DNA of 64,000 nt. It comes from Ceratorhiza oryzae-sativae (taxonomy: Eukaryota; Basidiomycota; Agaricomycetes; Cantharellales; Ceratobasidiaceae). Below are positions 33,359 through 44,184 of the stretch, piece after piece. A program made the translations under genes and the position numbers. Each line of letters starts with the position of its first letter. Within the stretch, counting starts at the first letter, position 1. The stretch spans positions 186,001-250,000 of the forward strand of contig JARWMV010000015.1 in the NCBI GenBank assembly GCA_030998015.1, written 5' to 3'. The notes below the pieces were generated by a model, which did not search any database, was not told the DNA's origin, and saw nothing but the letters and a program-made list of their open reading frames with translations.

Positions 33359-33913
33359 TGTTGTGACCCTCTGGATGCTTCCTTGCAAAGCACTTAAGTA
33401 GTGGCTGCATTGACAGTTTGGTGCTATGCAGTATGTATTGAGCTTTCTAGTTACAGTGTTTGCTATGGTCTATGGTGGTTGACAGGATAAAGCAAGCTGA
33501 GGTGTCCAGTCTTGCTTTATCCTTCTTATATATGCCTGTGGCTGCGGTGGCTGTGGATGTATTATCTAAGCACAATCTGCAGTAGGTGCAGGTTATGTAC
33601 AGTACTATGGGTTATGTAATTGTTTGTCTTAAGTTTGTGCAGCTCTGAATCTTATAGAGCTGTGCGAGGTCTGAGGGGTAGGTGCTGAGGTCATGTGATC
33701 CTGCCATAAGCGCCAAGATCACATGACAACTTGCTCCTTGCTCCAAGTAACAAGGGAGAGAAATGCTGGAGCAAGTTCAGGGTAACCACCATAAGCACTG
33801 GTTAAGTGCTGAGGTCATGTGACCTTGTTTATGGCTTGTTCCACTTAGGAAAATGCCATAAATCTGTAAATATATTTGGTTATTCTGTTATGTCTGTTTG
33901 ACAGGTCATAACA
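33359..33913 (-). repeat. C 5' LTR
   Basis: 555 bp, minus-strand ends TGTTATGACC and GGTCACAACA. It has one copy of the 113-bp unit that is doubled in the 3' LTR. TSD CATCA follows at 33914-33918. Confidence 0.92.
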
Positions 33914-34501
33914 CATCACTTGAGGTTGGCAGAGCAGACTAAAATAATAGAAAATGTTAGTAATCCATAACAACCTCAACTGGGAAGTCACCCTTCTTTG
34001 CCAACTATGGTTTCCACCCCAGCATGACAGTGGGGGATAAGGAAGAACAAGGGTTCCCACTGGCAGACAATCATGCAGAATGGCTCCAAAAAGGACATGA
34101 CAAGCTTAGAGCTGCTCTGGAGATAACAAACCAGAAAGTTAAGGAGTACTATGATAGGAAACACCAGGCACCAGACAATATCAGAGTTGGGGACAAAGTC
34201 TGGCTTGATACCAGAAACATTCAGACAAAGCAGGCCTCCAGGAAGCTGACCCACAAGAGGGTTGGACCTTTTAAGGTGGCAGCACAGCATGGCACCCATG
34301 CCTTCAAACTGGACCTACCTATGAGCATGAAAATACACCCAGTATTTCATATATCTCTCTTAACCAAGTACAAGGACAACCCATATAGATGTCAGGTTTC
34401 TCTGCCACCACCTGCGGTAACTCCTGAAGGAGAAGAATAATTCATAGTTGAACAGATCATCAAATCCAGATACAACAAGAGGTCTGACACCTTTGAATAT
34501 T

Positions 34502-35809
34502 TGTTACAGGTCAGGGTACACTTGAATATCTAGAGCTTAAGCAAATGTAGATATGTTAGTATACACTAATCGTACTCAATACTTCTTAGACTAGAGTAAG
34601 AAGGCTCAAAGTAGTTGCAATGCAATCAAGTAACACTCAAGGTAGTCTTAATCTTTCACAGTGTAAACTGACTAATTTATAGGTATAAAGAGCAAGACTA
34701 CTATGGTCAGGTTCCCTTAGATATCTTAAATGTAGTTCAGCCCTAGTCGCTTGGACTAACTGATACTAATCTTAATACTAGGCTTAAGCGATAGCTTATA
34801 GGATAGATGGTGGGCTGCCTAATGCATGTACTTCCTCAGCTACAGGTACTTAGATTTCCTCTAATAGCTGGTACTTAATGTCACGCTCAATCAGGCAATA
34901 TTGTATCCTTATATATCTCTGTATATAAGATACAATGACTCAGACAGTATATAACTAATATGGTACTTTATTCCTCAGTACTAGTTATATAAGAAATCAC
35001 ACACAGACAAGAGAAATAGAAAGAGAAAAGAAACCAATAACCGGTCTGGGTTGAGTAGAGGGAGGAAGGTGGTCTGGAAGGGCCTCAGAGGAGGTCCTTT
35101 TATACCCTGAGGAGGGCATTCCAGAGCCAAATAGATACATGCATGCCAGTGCGATCATCAAAAGAGGGTACTGCTATACTTGGGGTACACCCTAGCCCAG
35201 TATAGGATAAAAGAGTAAAGACAGGGTGTGGATTGAAGGCATTGATGCATCTGAGACCTGCTATTGGCTTGTAGATCATATTATCATAGTATATACATGT
35301 AATGAACGGAGGCTACATCTCAGTGAGTCATAAGGTGAGTCAGAGAAGCTTCTGGATCAATTTGGGAAGCTCTCCTGACTCACTGGAGTCATTAGATCTT
35401 GATTGATGGTCCAGTAAGATTCTAATGATCTTCGGGCCATTCCGGCGCGAGGATCCGGTGGATCGCGACGATCTTCGGGCAGCAGATACCGCCAAAGATT
35501 AGCTATCGATAGAGCACAAGATCGCTTTGATAGCGTAAGCGGTTGCCGAGATATGAGCGGTGCGATGTTGTAATCAAAATCTCCTGATAAGAGGAAATAT
35601 CGCAACCTCTGTATCTCTCTGAGATCTTATCGTAAAAACTTAATAAAATATGCGTTGAAGAGCGGGAAATTTGTACTATTTAATGGAACAGAAAATAGTA
35701 CAATTCAGAGTGCATACAAATTCGAGTATTTCACAATTTAATTACAGAGGCATTGCTTGAGGTTGGCAGAGCAGACTAAAATAATAGAAAATGTTAGTGA
35801 TCCATAACA
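34502..35809 (-). mobile_element. family-D solo LTR, copy D2 (uninterrupted)
   Basis: 1308 bp with TGTTATGG...CCTGTAACA ends on the minus strand and the TSD ATATT (34497-34501 and 35810-35814). Removing it and one TSD restores the chromodomain frame (TFEYYVKWLG) of the host A fragment. It serves as the empty-site reference for the insertions into D1. No ORF is visible. A minus-strand TATA-like ggtataaaagg lies near 35095-35105. Confidence 0.9.
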
Positions 35810-35950
35810 ATATTATGTTAAATGGCTGGGATATGATGAATGCCAATGGCTAACATATGATGAGCTGGTGAACACACCTGAAGTCTTAGCTGACTATGTC
35901 AAGTCAGATCCAAAGGCACCCCATGACCCCTGTGCCTTGAAGGGGGGAAT

Positions 35951-36309
35951 TATTATGAACTGACATGCATATATCCACTCCATAATATTTTCTTGATTTA
36001 TTATATTTTATGGGATCATTTTCAAAACATACTTGCCTTTTATGGTATCATGTGACTCATGGAATGTTCCAGACTGCTGACCAAGATGTATTTCAACTTC
36101 AATGTGAAATTCTGCAGCTCCACAGCAGCTTCTATCTCTTATCAGATGTGACTCACTGTATGGACTTGTTTGTTGTGATGTGGCTTGTAAGATGTATATA
36201 AACTGGGTCAAGTTTGCAGAGGACTCCTCAAGAACTTGACCTCTTGTTGAATACAAGTTCTTTCTTTTTCTTACTGTTTTCCTTGTCACCTGACTTGTTG
36301 TTGTTGACA
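35951..36309 (+). repeat. diverged family-A 3' LTR
   Basis: From tattatgaactgacatgc to ttgttgttgaca, with TATATAAA near 36194. Preceded by aaggggggaat. Confidence 0.85.
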
Positions 36310-37145
36310 GAGGAGTCTAAATACAGCCATGAAGCTGCTCAGGGTCCCCCAGATTGCTTCATCTTGACATCCCCCCCACTGTACTGGGGGACAGGCTGGT
36401 GAAACCAGCCTGTCCCCATCACCCCTATTGCACACACACACCCAGGCAAGCAGTGTGTTGTGACACTGGTTAAGGTGGGTCTGATATGTGATTCCCTGCA
36501 TAGGGTTGTCACACCACTTAAGTGTCACTAAGTGGGTCTCAAAGCAGGAATTATGTATATGTCACTCAAGCACACAGCTTAGTGACTTGTGGCTAGATGC
36601 AAGGGTTTGCACTGCCTCAGTAGGTGGGTGGCTACATGTGTTAAGGCTGGCTTAAGCAGTCTCTGTGGAAGGTTGTCACCAAGGGACTCAAAGATGAGAC
36701 CCAGGAGCAGAGGGGATGTTCACAAGTTTGAGAGCAAGCTGGTGTTCACTGGCTTGGTCTCAGCTGTATTTATACTGTAGCTACATGTGAGGCTGTACAC
36801 TGGTTACACACAGCCAAGCACAGCAATACATAGTCAAGGCAACAAGAAGGGAGAAGAGGAAGGAAAGCATCATGGAGATGCACAGCCAAGCACTGCCTTG
36901 GGCCTGTGTTGCCATGCCATACAAGGGTGGCTGGGAGGTTGTGCTGGTCCTAATGATAGACCAAGGTCTGGCCAGGCACAGCAAAGGCAGGTGTTTGAGT
37001 GGGGTTTGGCTGAGAAAGAAAAGAGGGGAGTGGAGTTGAGGGTGGCTTGCAACGCTCCTGCCAGTGCCCTGTAATGTATCCTCTTTCTTACATTCAATCA
37101 GATATACTTAGTCTTGAGCTCCTTGCCATTTGCATAACCTGCAAG
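36310..37145. other. unassigned CpG-poor repeat-like sequence
   Basis: About 0.8 kb with only short frames and no recognised protein. A TATA-like gtatttatactg near 36769 and repeated CAC-rich text suggest a worn LTR of another family, but no ends or TSD can be fixed. Confidence 0.3.
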
Positions 37146-37435
37146 TCTCATGCAGGGAGGTATCTCATGGCTAAGATAAAAATTGTACTTAGCTCAACTG
37201 CAAAGGTAGAGAACTATATATATACTGTACCTAAGATACAAATCATACTGCAGAGTACAGTAAGAATAAAATACATGAAAAGAAAAGAAAATACAATACT
37301 TTAGCTCAACTATAAAGGTAGAGACCTAAGGAAGCAGAGGGGGTTGCCACAAACTTGTGCATGATATCAGAGAGGGGGGATATGAAAAGAGACAAATATG
37401 CACTTACATGCATGCATATGAATGTAAATTCAACA
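37146..37435 (-). repeat. solo copia-type LTR, family F, CpG-depleted
   Basis: Matches the LTR at 58813-59104 with most CpG turned to TpG or CpA. The minus strand starts TGTTGAATTTACA. Flanked by GCAAG on both sides (37141-37145 and 37436-37440). Confidence 0.75.
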
Positions 37436-37484
37436 GCAAGTGCCATTATAAGTGTGTTGAGACCTCATATAAGGATCAGCTGCT

Positions 37485-38204
37485 TGTTATGACCTGCACA
37501 GATAGCCATAACATAACACAAGAATTAGCCTATAGTTTATAGCATTTTCTCCTAAGTTGAACAAGCTATAAACAGGGTAACATGACCTTGGCACTTATCC
37601 TGGCACTTACAGTGGTTATCTAACTTGCTCCTGCAATTCTCTCCATTATAACTTGCAGTGAGGAGCAAGTTGTCACATGACCCTGGTGCTTACAACTGTC
37701 ACATGACCTCAGTGCTTATGGTGGTTACCTAACTTGCTCCTGCAATTCTCTCCATTGTAACTTGGAGCAAGGAGCAAGTTATCATGTGACCCTGGCACTT
37801 ACAGTGGTTACCTAACTTGCTCCTGCAATTCTCTCTGTTGTAACTTGGAGCAAGGAGTAAGTTATCATGTGACCTCAGTGCTTAAATCATGTGGCCCTTG
37901 GACCTTGCACAGCTCTGTAAGATTTGGAGCTGCAACAACCCTAAGAGCAACTTACTTAATACTTGTTTACACCACACATGACCCATAACATCCTGCAGAC
38001 TGTGGAACAGTCTGACTCATACCTTGAAGGCTATATAACTCATTGAAAGCAAGACTGTGGACCCCAGCTTGCTTTATCTTGTCAACCACAGGAATCATCT
38101 GTACATACTACATAAATACTATCAAGATATACTGCAAATTACCACTGACAACATAGCCACTGATTAAGGAATCAACAGAGACAAGGAGAAGAGGGGTCTT
38201 GACA
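37485..38204 (+). repeat. solo LTR of family C, plus orientation
   Basis: 720 bp from tgttatgacctg to ggtcttgaca, flanked by the TSD CTGCT (37480-37484 and 38205-38209). It has about three tandem units (37610-37890) of the segment that is single in the 33.4-kb LTR and double in the 11-kb LTR. The start region agcttgctttatct lies near 38069. Confidence 0.88.
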
Positions 38205-38257
38205 CTGCTCACCTATTGCAGTGCCACTAGTTTGTGAAATTCCAAATGTATACCAGG

Positions 38258-38784
38258 TGTCATGGCCTAGACCATGACACAGATTTTATTATGATTTTCA
38301 TATATTTTATAAAATCTCTCTTTTTCATATTTTTTGGACAAGTCCTGTTTAATCAGATATATGCATAGAATTACTTACATGATCACGTGACCTTGTTGTT
38401 GTTTATGTTCTGTTTGTACCTTCTGGAATATTCCGTTACATGGCACCATTCTCACATCATACGATAGTTGTCTTGCACCACATGTGTATTTGATATAGCT
38501 CATCGTATGAATATATAAGGGAGAGTCTGAGAGCCTTAAGCCTCAGAACTCGACCTCCTGTCGTATCCCTTCTACTACCTGTGTGACTCTTAGTCCATAG
38601 TCCCTGCCCAGTCCTCTTAAGGACAAGTGCACATACTCTACCTCCTTGCGTCTTATTGCACCCTCACTCCCTGTCACACGTCTCCCCCTTGACATCGTGA
38701 CTTAGACCTCCGGCACTGTTGCCTATAGGTCTCCCATCGTCCCCTTAGACATTTGGGTTATCCCTTCTGGTCATAGCTCTGACA
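38258..38784 (+). repeat. solo LTR of family B
   Basis: 527 bp from tgtcatggcctagacc to gctctgaca, TSD CCAGG on both sides (38253-38257 and 38785-38789). It retains TATATAAGG near 38513 and the cagaactcgacct start region. More CpG-rich than its surroundings, so probably a younger insertion. Confidence 0.92.
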
Positions 38785-38789
38785 CCAGG

Positions 38790-39114
38790 TAGCACAGTGT
38801 CATATCACACCCATAAGTGAGGGAACCCTTGAGTGAGATATACTTGAGCACTTTGTGGTACTGCTGCTACCAGCAATTAGTAAGGGATTTAGCTGGACTA
38901 AGTCTGATTGTTTGATCAAGATTGTTACTACCATTATCTTGTTGTGTTAATAACCATCTAGCATAACAATAGGAGCCAAATTCCAACAGAATTGGCCTCA
39001 ATTTGTTGAATGTGGCAAAGTGCAGTGAAATAAGATACATGGAAGATATGAGTGAATTTAACAAGTGACTAGCTAAAGATATAAGGATCAAGATTTTATA
39101 CACAGAGGTAAAGA
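38790..39114. other. non-coding stretch, nothing recognised
   Basis: About 0.3 kb of AT-rich, CpG-poor sequence. No ORF, repeat or RNA gene that I can support. Confidence 0.4.
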
Positions 39115-39346
39115 ACTAGTATATACTGTACCTAAGATACAAATTGTACTATGGAGTACAGTAAGAATAAAATACATGAAAAAAAAGAGGAAATACAATA
39201 CCTTAGCTCAACTACAAAGGTAGAGAACTAAGGAAGGAGAGAGGGGGTTCCTGTGAACTTGCACATGATATCAGAGGGGGACATGAAACAGACACAAATA
39301 TGTGCATACATATGCACCATATGATTGTAAATTCAACAGCCAATGC
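39115..39346 (-). repeat. partial copia-type LTR, family F
   Basis: Aligns with the inner and 5' parts of the family-F LTR (tatatactgtacctaagatac to gattgtaaattcaaca); the outer end is missing. Confidence 0.7.
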
Positions 39347-39843
39347 ATTCACTAAAGTGTTGCTGGCTCCCCAATTTATTTACCTCATCAAGTCAATCAT
39401 GGGGGAACTGTATGCAATGATTACTGAAATTGAGGAGGACAGGTAATTAACTTGTTTAATCAATCTAATATTTGTATTGAAACAATGGGATTGGTTTGAA
39501 TGATTGAAAGTCTGAAATGGTCTCTTAAATCACTTATATTCATGTAATATGTTTCTGATCATTCCTGAAGCTACACTTACTTGATTAAGGGGGAGTGTAG
39601 AATATACATGTGCATACTTGAATGATCTAGAATGTGTATGAGTCAGTGATTGAGTCAAGTGTAAATGCAATGTGTATGTGCAGTATATGCACAGCAGCAA
39701 AACATATGACTCACATGTATTCATAGGGTATAAATAAGGGCTCTGTGACCCCCTCATACTTTGTTGAATTCACTCACACACACATGTTCTTTTTTGTAAA
39801 TCTTTTCTATACATTAATATATACATTTGATTTCTATAACCTC
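39347..39843 (+). mobile_element. 3' end of a copia-like element, family E, with its LTR
   Basis: A short frame resembling the end of copia RNase H (NAFTKVLLAPQFIYLIKSIM, compare the usual ADALTKPL) stops near 39450. A polypurine tract, attaagggggag, is at about 39583-39594. The LTR follows from tgtagaatatac (about 39594) to tgatttctata at about 39843, with ggtataaataagg as TATA box near 39728. The same LTR occurs on the minus strand at 50218-50440 inside a host gene. It ends about 170 bp from the stop of the first DUF4470 gene. Confidence 0.6.
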
Positions 39844-40008
39844 CAACACAATTTGTATTTCAACCCCACTCAAATATTGTGTCAGAGACATTCCAACATG
39901 GGATATACATTTGACTTTTTAAAGGGGAAACTACTGGAGCCAGGACACATCCAGTACATCAAGAGCCATATCTCGGAAGCATTAATGACAGATGATTTTA
40001 TAATTATG

Positions 40009-43000
40009 CTAAGTCCTCAGCTTGAATCGACCCAGGCCCCTGACGAGAGGCCAATGATAGAATCGATGGATCTCTTGTAGCTGATGTATATTTTGAAGCA
40101 AATTCGGCAGTTTTTGAGGACGTACTGGTGTGTTTGAACCATCAGAGGGCAAACTAGAAAAGTTCCGTTTTGGATATGAGAGAAATTCATGAATGTCTGG
40201 TGTGGTGCTGGTGCGGCTTTTACGCTTCCAGTTGATTATTGGGTCGACATAGGGGACTGAAAACAGGGGTGATATCCCGACTCGAGTCGCATGTGGCAAG
40301 AAATTTTCCCACCCCTGAAAGTTGGACCATATGGGCGACTCGAAACCCTTGCCAAGCCCACACCCACAGAATGGTCCTATATCGCTCCCGCCCAAGCCAC
40401 CTTTCATCATCCCGAGAGTGCAATCTGGACGATGCTTCCAGGTTCGACATCTTTCAGCAGCGGCTGGCATCAAGAATCTCCACTGGGTAGCCTCATTCAG
40501 CGAGGTTTCGATGCGGGTGCTAGCACGCATAAGTTTCTCTAGCGAAGAGCCAAGCTCGGATTCGAGAGAATCCGACAACCAGATTGCTGCAGATTCAAGC
40601 ACGACGGTCGAACCAGAAAGATCAAGACGTAACCCTCCAAATAGTAGCAAAACGTAAGGCTTTGACCCGGGCACCTTCAAGTGAATCACGTTGACGTGGG
40701 CCTTTTTCAAACCACAGTAGCCAATGATAGCCCTGGCAATTGTTTGCTTCATCGGGGTGAGTGTAGTGAGAGGTGGCACATCAGCACTGACTTCGGAACC
40801 CCCAAAAAACAGCCTTTTGAGGCTAGCCAAAATTCTACGTAGAAAGTGAGGATTATCCTGGCGTTGGATAGAGCTTCTCTCCTGCTCCGAGAATTGTGTC
40901 ATAAGGTGAACCCCTAGCCAGTCCAACCTTTCTGGTTTTGTGACGTCTAGGGTTGGCATACGGTCTACATTTATGTGGTGAAGATTCCATGGCGTCGTGT
41001 GAGCTCGATTCCGGAGAACTGGGAATTGGTTAAGAGAAAAACCGCCGGCACCCAACGGCCTGGCTGGACTGACATGTACCTAAAAATCACCATCAGTAAA
41101 ATTGCGCTTGTGAGGCTGTTAATATACGTGCCTCTAGTTGTTTCAGCCCCTCATTATGTCGAAGTCGAGCAGAGCCTCCGTCAATTGGATAAGGGAATTG
41201 GATAAAATATTGGCGACCGTAGGACGATAGCTTTATAGTACAAGGTGTGGTTTGGATATGCTGTATCGCTGTTTGATCGCTCGCACCCTTCGTCCGTCGC
41301 ATCCAGGAGTGAGACTCAAATTTAGCAACCAATGACTCGACATATAGTCCTCTTGTCCTATTATGCGAAAGACCTGTATGAATTGACAACCGTTTGGTCT
41401 CCGCTTTTGGTTGGGGTATGGACCATCGCTCAGGTGGCTCATATTGTGGCGCGGATCCAGTAGCTGGGTCGTAAGACAGGACATGTACCTGGCGGCTTGA
41501 TTGTGTCCCTGCTTGATATATTATGAGATTTAGACCAAGGGCGCGACCAGCAGTTAATAATGCCGTAGGAGATGGCCTGATCTGAAGGGCTACAGCGCAG
41601 CCTTTGCTGAGAATAGCTTCGGTAGGAGCCCAGAATGTTACTATGAGTGGTGAGTCCCCGTCGTGTCCTTCTGGATCCTCCACGATCTTTGCTCGCGACG
41701 ATCCTGTCGATGGTACAAAGCGACCCCAAATCACTTGTATCGAAGTATAGCTGCTGGTTATCCGATTCCCATGGACAAAAGAGCACTGGAGAGGCATATC
41801 GCCCATATCGCCAAGTTGATTGAATCTAGCGGTTAGGTCGTGCCGGGGGATGCTAAATATTACGCAAGAAAAGATATCCGACAGATTTGATTTAATTGTT
41901 CCTAAATTTGCGGACGAGAACATGAATTCCGTAGCGTTTGATCCAACCTTCAGTGCCGCCAATTTGGAACCTTGGTTGAGTAGCTCCAAAGCAAGTTGAG
42001 TTACGTCCCTATGGAGCATTATTCTCTTCAAAGTATGACATGCAACCAGGTCCCAATCGCCATCGCTAACCTGGATCCGCGACTGAGCACGTTTGAAAAA
42101 TAACGCAAATGACCTTTCGTGGTAAAATGCAAGCTTAAGTTCGTGATTGCGAGCAACGGCTGGGTTGAAAATAAAATACAGTGGGCCTCTGTTAAGGTAG
42201 GGGCAAAGCGATTGGAATATATCATAGAACAGCAATGAAAGTTGTTGTGTATCCAATGATGCGACTTGACCAACGCCTGCCAAGTGAGGTTGGTTAAATG
42301 GAGCCACACTGGGCCGCACCCAAGACACTCGTTCATGATAGTTTTCATGCGCCTCTGGGAGAGTTAATATTTCGTTTTCCGGTGAAGAGGAGCTGAATCC
42401 AGATAAAAACGGTCTTGGAGCAAGTCCGAGTAGTAGGCTCATAACTGAAATGTCGATGGAGAGTTTCTTGCGCAAGGAATCCACCACACGTTCTCCCCTG
42501 AGAACTAGAGATTCTGTATAGATAACTGATTGAGAGACCGGCTTTGGTTTCAGTAACGGCTCAGCAGCAATCAAGACATTGAGCAGGCCAAGGTAATCTG
42601 TGAGGTTCGATGTATCGATAACGTCAAACTTAGGTCGATAGGAGCTATGAGTGTTGAGTAAATTCAAATCAACGTGAGCGATCTGCCACGGATTCGAAGG
42701 TATTTTAGTCGACGTTGCACCGGATCTTGAGTATTCGTGTAGCGCATGACAAAACGCGAGAGCATCACCCGCATATAAATACACAGTGATTGCGCCTGTT
42801 GCGCGGGAGGTTTTGAATGCTCTGGCCCACTCGCGGAATTGACTTTTTATATCAACACCGTATTGCTCCGGTGTAAGGGGAGCGAATAGCGGAGCGAAGT
42901 GAAATCCTTGTGGAAACAACCCGAGATGAATATTCGCCAGCTCACCCAATCTCGTATACGTAAATGTTGGGTTGATGTTCTTGGACTTGGCAGAGCGGGC

Positions 43001-43782
43001 TGGATTTGCGTGCATTGTGCCTGTATTCCAATAATTTTTCAACTCTTTCCACACAGGACCAATGGCTTCGGGCATAAGTGGACCGGCGGAGCGGCTCGCA
43101 ATCAGTGATACGAGCATCAAGTTGTGAAAGCTAAGAACGGGTTTCCGAATAGATTCAATCTGCCCCTTCAGTTTGTTGACAGTCTGCTTGGGCATGCTCG
43201 AGAATTCCGAGTAGAGTTTCCAGTGTCGGCGCAGCTCACTCAGTGTGCGGGAGTCCATAAACTTTAAAAAAGCGCCATAGGGAGAATCTATCCAAGTTTG
43301 AGGAGAAACAGACATTTGAGCGAGCTTTTTGGCCTGACGGTGTAGTAATAGTGATGCGCGCTCGTCGATCTGAAAGTGGTAAAACAAGTCCCATACAATG
43401 TCCAATGATTCATCGTCTTCCATGAGCGATAAAAGGATGACGTTACGTGCTACGGAGATTATATTAATGACGGGTAGTGGTGTTATTATTGGGTGATATT
43501 TACCAAGGATTGCCGGTTCCAAGTCGCAACAAGTGAAACACAGTGAACGAGGGTCTGCCAAATGATCAAGAGACGTCGAGAAAAAAATGTGGGGGGGGGG
43601 GGCTTACGCGCTAGTGTCAGATCACTGTACAACGTATACAAGATGTGTCGTGGATCGCCACATCCCAGTAAAAGTATGTCTCCCTGTTGTTCGGGAGAAA
43701 GATCTTGAGTTAAACATACAGGAGGTGTGTTTCCAATTGGATAGAACCCGGCTCGTGTGGGCCAACGCACAGGGAGCGACAT
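40009..43782 (-). CDS. DUF4470-domain protein 1, four exons, MYND finger missing
   Basis: Exons 43782-43608, 43554-43504, 43449-41128 and 41079-40009 are joined by GT-AG introns of 53, 54 and 48 bp. The start is MSLPVRWPTRAGFYPIGNT; an upstream ATG at 43806 is possible. The DUF4470 signature is clear: PVCLTQDLSPEQQGDILLLG, then FTCCDLEPAIL across the 51-nt second exon. The protein is about 1,200 aa. The paralogue at 44185 ends in a MYND finger, but this protein diverges after PLFSVPYVDPI and stops without one, close to a copia LTR. Family role: fungal DUF4470/MYND proteins are uncharacterised, probably protein-binding scaffolds. No internal stops. Confidence 0.8.
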
Positions 43783-44184
43783 ATTGCTTGAAAGGCTATA
43801 AAACACCCTTGTGTCGGCGTTTTGGTCCCTATCAAGCTTCTCTCACTCACAATGTAATTCGCTATGTTAAAATTTGTAATGGACCAAACTCAACAGAGAT
43901 ATACGCGACTATGCGGCAGTTGTTTTTGAGGCCAAAGTATCGAAATTTTACTCTTGCTCGGTATCGTAAATACTCGAACTCGGGTGCTTGCTACCGAATT
44001 TCGGTCAGGTGGCGGCAGGCAATCACATGGAAGCCACAGTATCATGTGACATAATGATGGGGATCATTGGTCACACGATGTCTAAGCGACTGGCGACTGA
44101 GTCATATATTTGTAGAGGGTCTTCAAGGTTTCAGCTTCCCTCTATTACTAAATCGTATCATTTACATGTTCCGTACATATTTTG

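Larger units (their letters stand above)
10694..33913 (-). mobile_element. giant composite Ty3/gypsy element, family C, with nested B and A2
   Basis: LTRs at 33359-33913 (5', minus strand) and 10694-11361 (3') are flanked by the TSD CATCA (10689-10693 and 33914-33918). The target is D1, and D2 shows the unfilled site near 35750. Element B (13030-19256) and element A2 (22261-29204) sit inside it, each with its own TSD. Without them C is about 10.0 kb. On the minus strand the order is 5' LTR, self-priming site, gag, pol ending at about 21237, an unknown ORF, an opposite-strand gene, a Rep-like gene, polypurine tract, 3' LTR. The accessory section has no visible borders of its own. Confidence 0.88.
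2158..33972 (-). mobile_element. family-D solo LTR, copy D1, split by three later insertions
   Basis: D1 is recovered by joining 2158-2497, 2874-3028, 9982-10693 and 33919-33972. The joined sequence matches the uninterrupted copy D2 at 34502-35809 from end to end. The ends read TGTTA...TAACA. The later guests are an A solo LTR (2498-2873), the full element A1 (3029-9976) and the giant element C (10694-33913). No coding capacity is visible. A TATA-like ggtataaaagg on the minus strand (about 10085-10095) suggests that the LTR reads on the minus strand. The outer flanks (gacag and acctc) do not match, so one side has probably been rearranged. Confidence 0.75.
33973..36309 (+). mobile_element. 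old 5'-truncated family-A element with its 3' LTR, split by D2
   Basis: Begins mid-integrase (TGKSPFF-equivalent near 33980) and includes an open stretch, 34024-34440, with HAEWLQKGHDKLRAAL and KVWLDTRNIQTKQASRKL. At 34502-35809 the D2 LTR interrupts it. The chromodomain resumes at 35815 (YYVKWLGYDECQWLTYDEL) and runs to the polypurine tract. The 3' LTR is about 35951-36309. It shares less identity with A2 than A1 does, and CpG sites are nearly gone. Confidence 0.85.

Noticed and set aside
1705..36309. A single A element with LTRs at 1705 and 35951
   Set aside because: Orientation agrees, but the outer flanks do not form a TSD and most of the internal region is absent, so the link is only a possibility.
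36286..36528. Minus-strand frame of 80 codons
   Set aside because: No homology recognised and no splice or start context; the first part lies in an LTR.
37610..37890. CRISPR-like tandem repeats
   Set aside because: They are tandem LTR subunits without spacers, in a eukaryotic retroelement.
39898..40080. Plus-strand frame MGYTFDFLKGKLLEPGHIQY
   Set aside because: Could be the start of a gene, but it overlaps the 3' end of DUF4470 gene 1 and ends soon. Not enough to call.
43590..43602. G run (about twelve G) as a regulatory element
   Set aside because: It lies inside the first intron of DUF4470 gene 1 and is most simply a homopolymer; its length may also be inaccurate.
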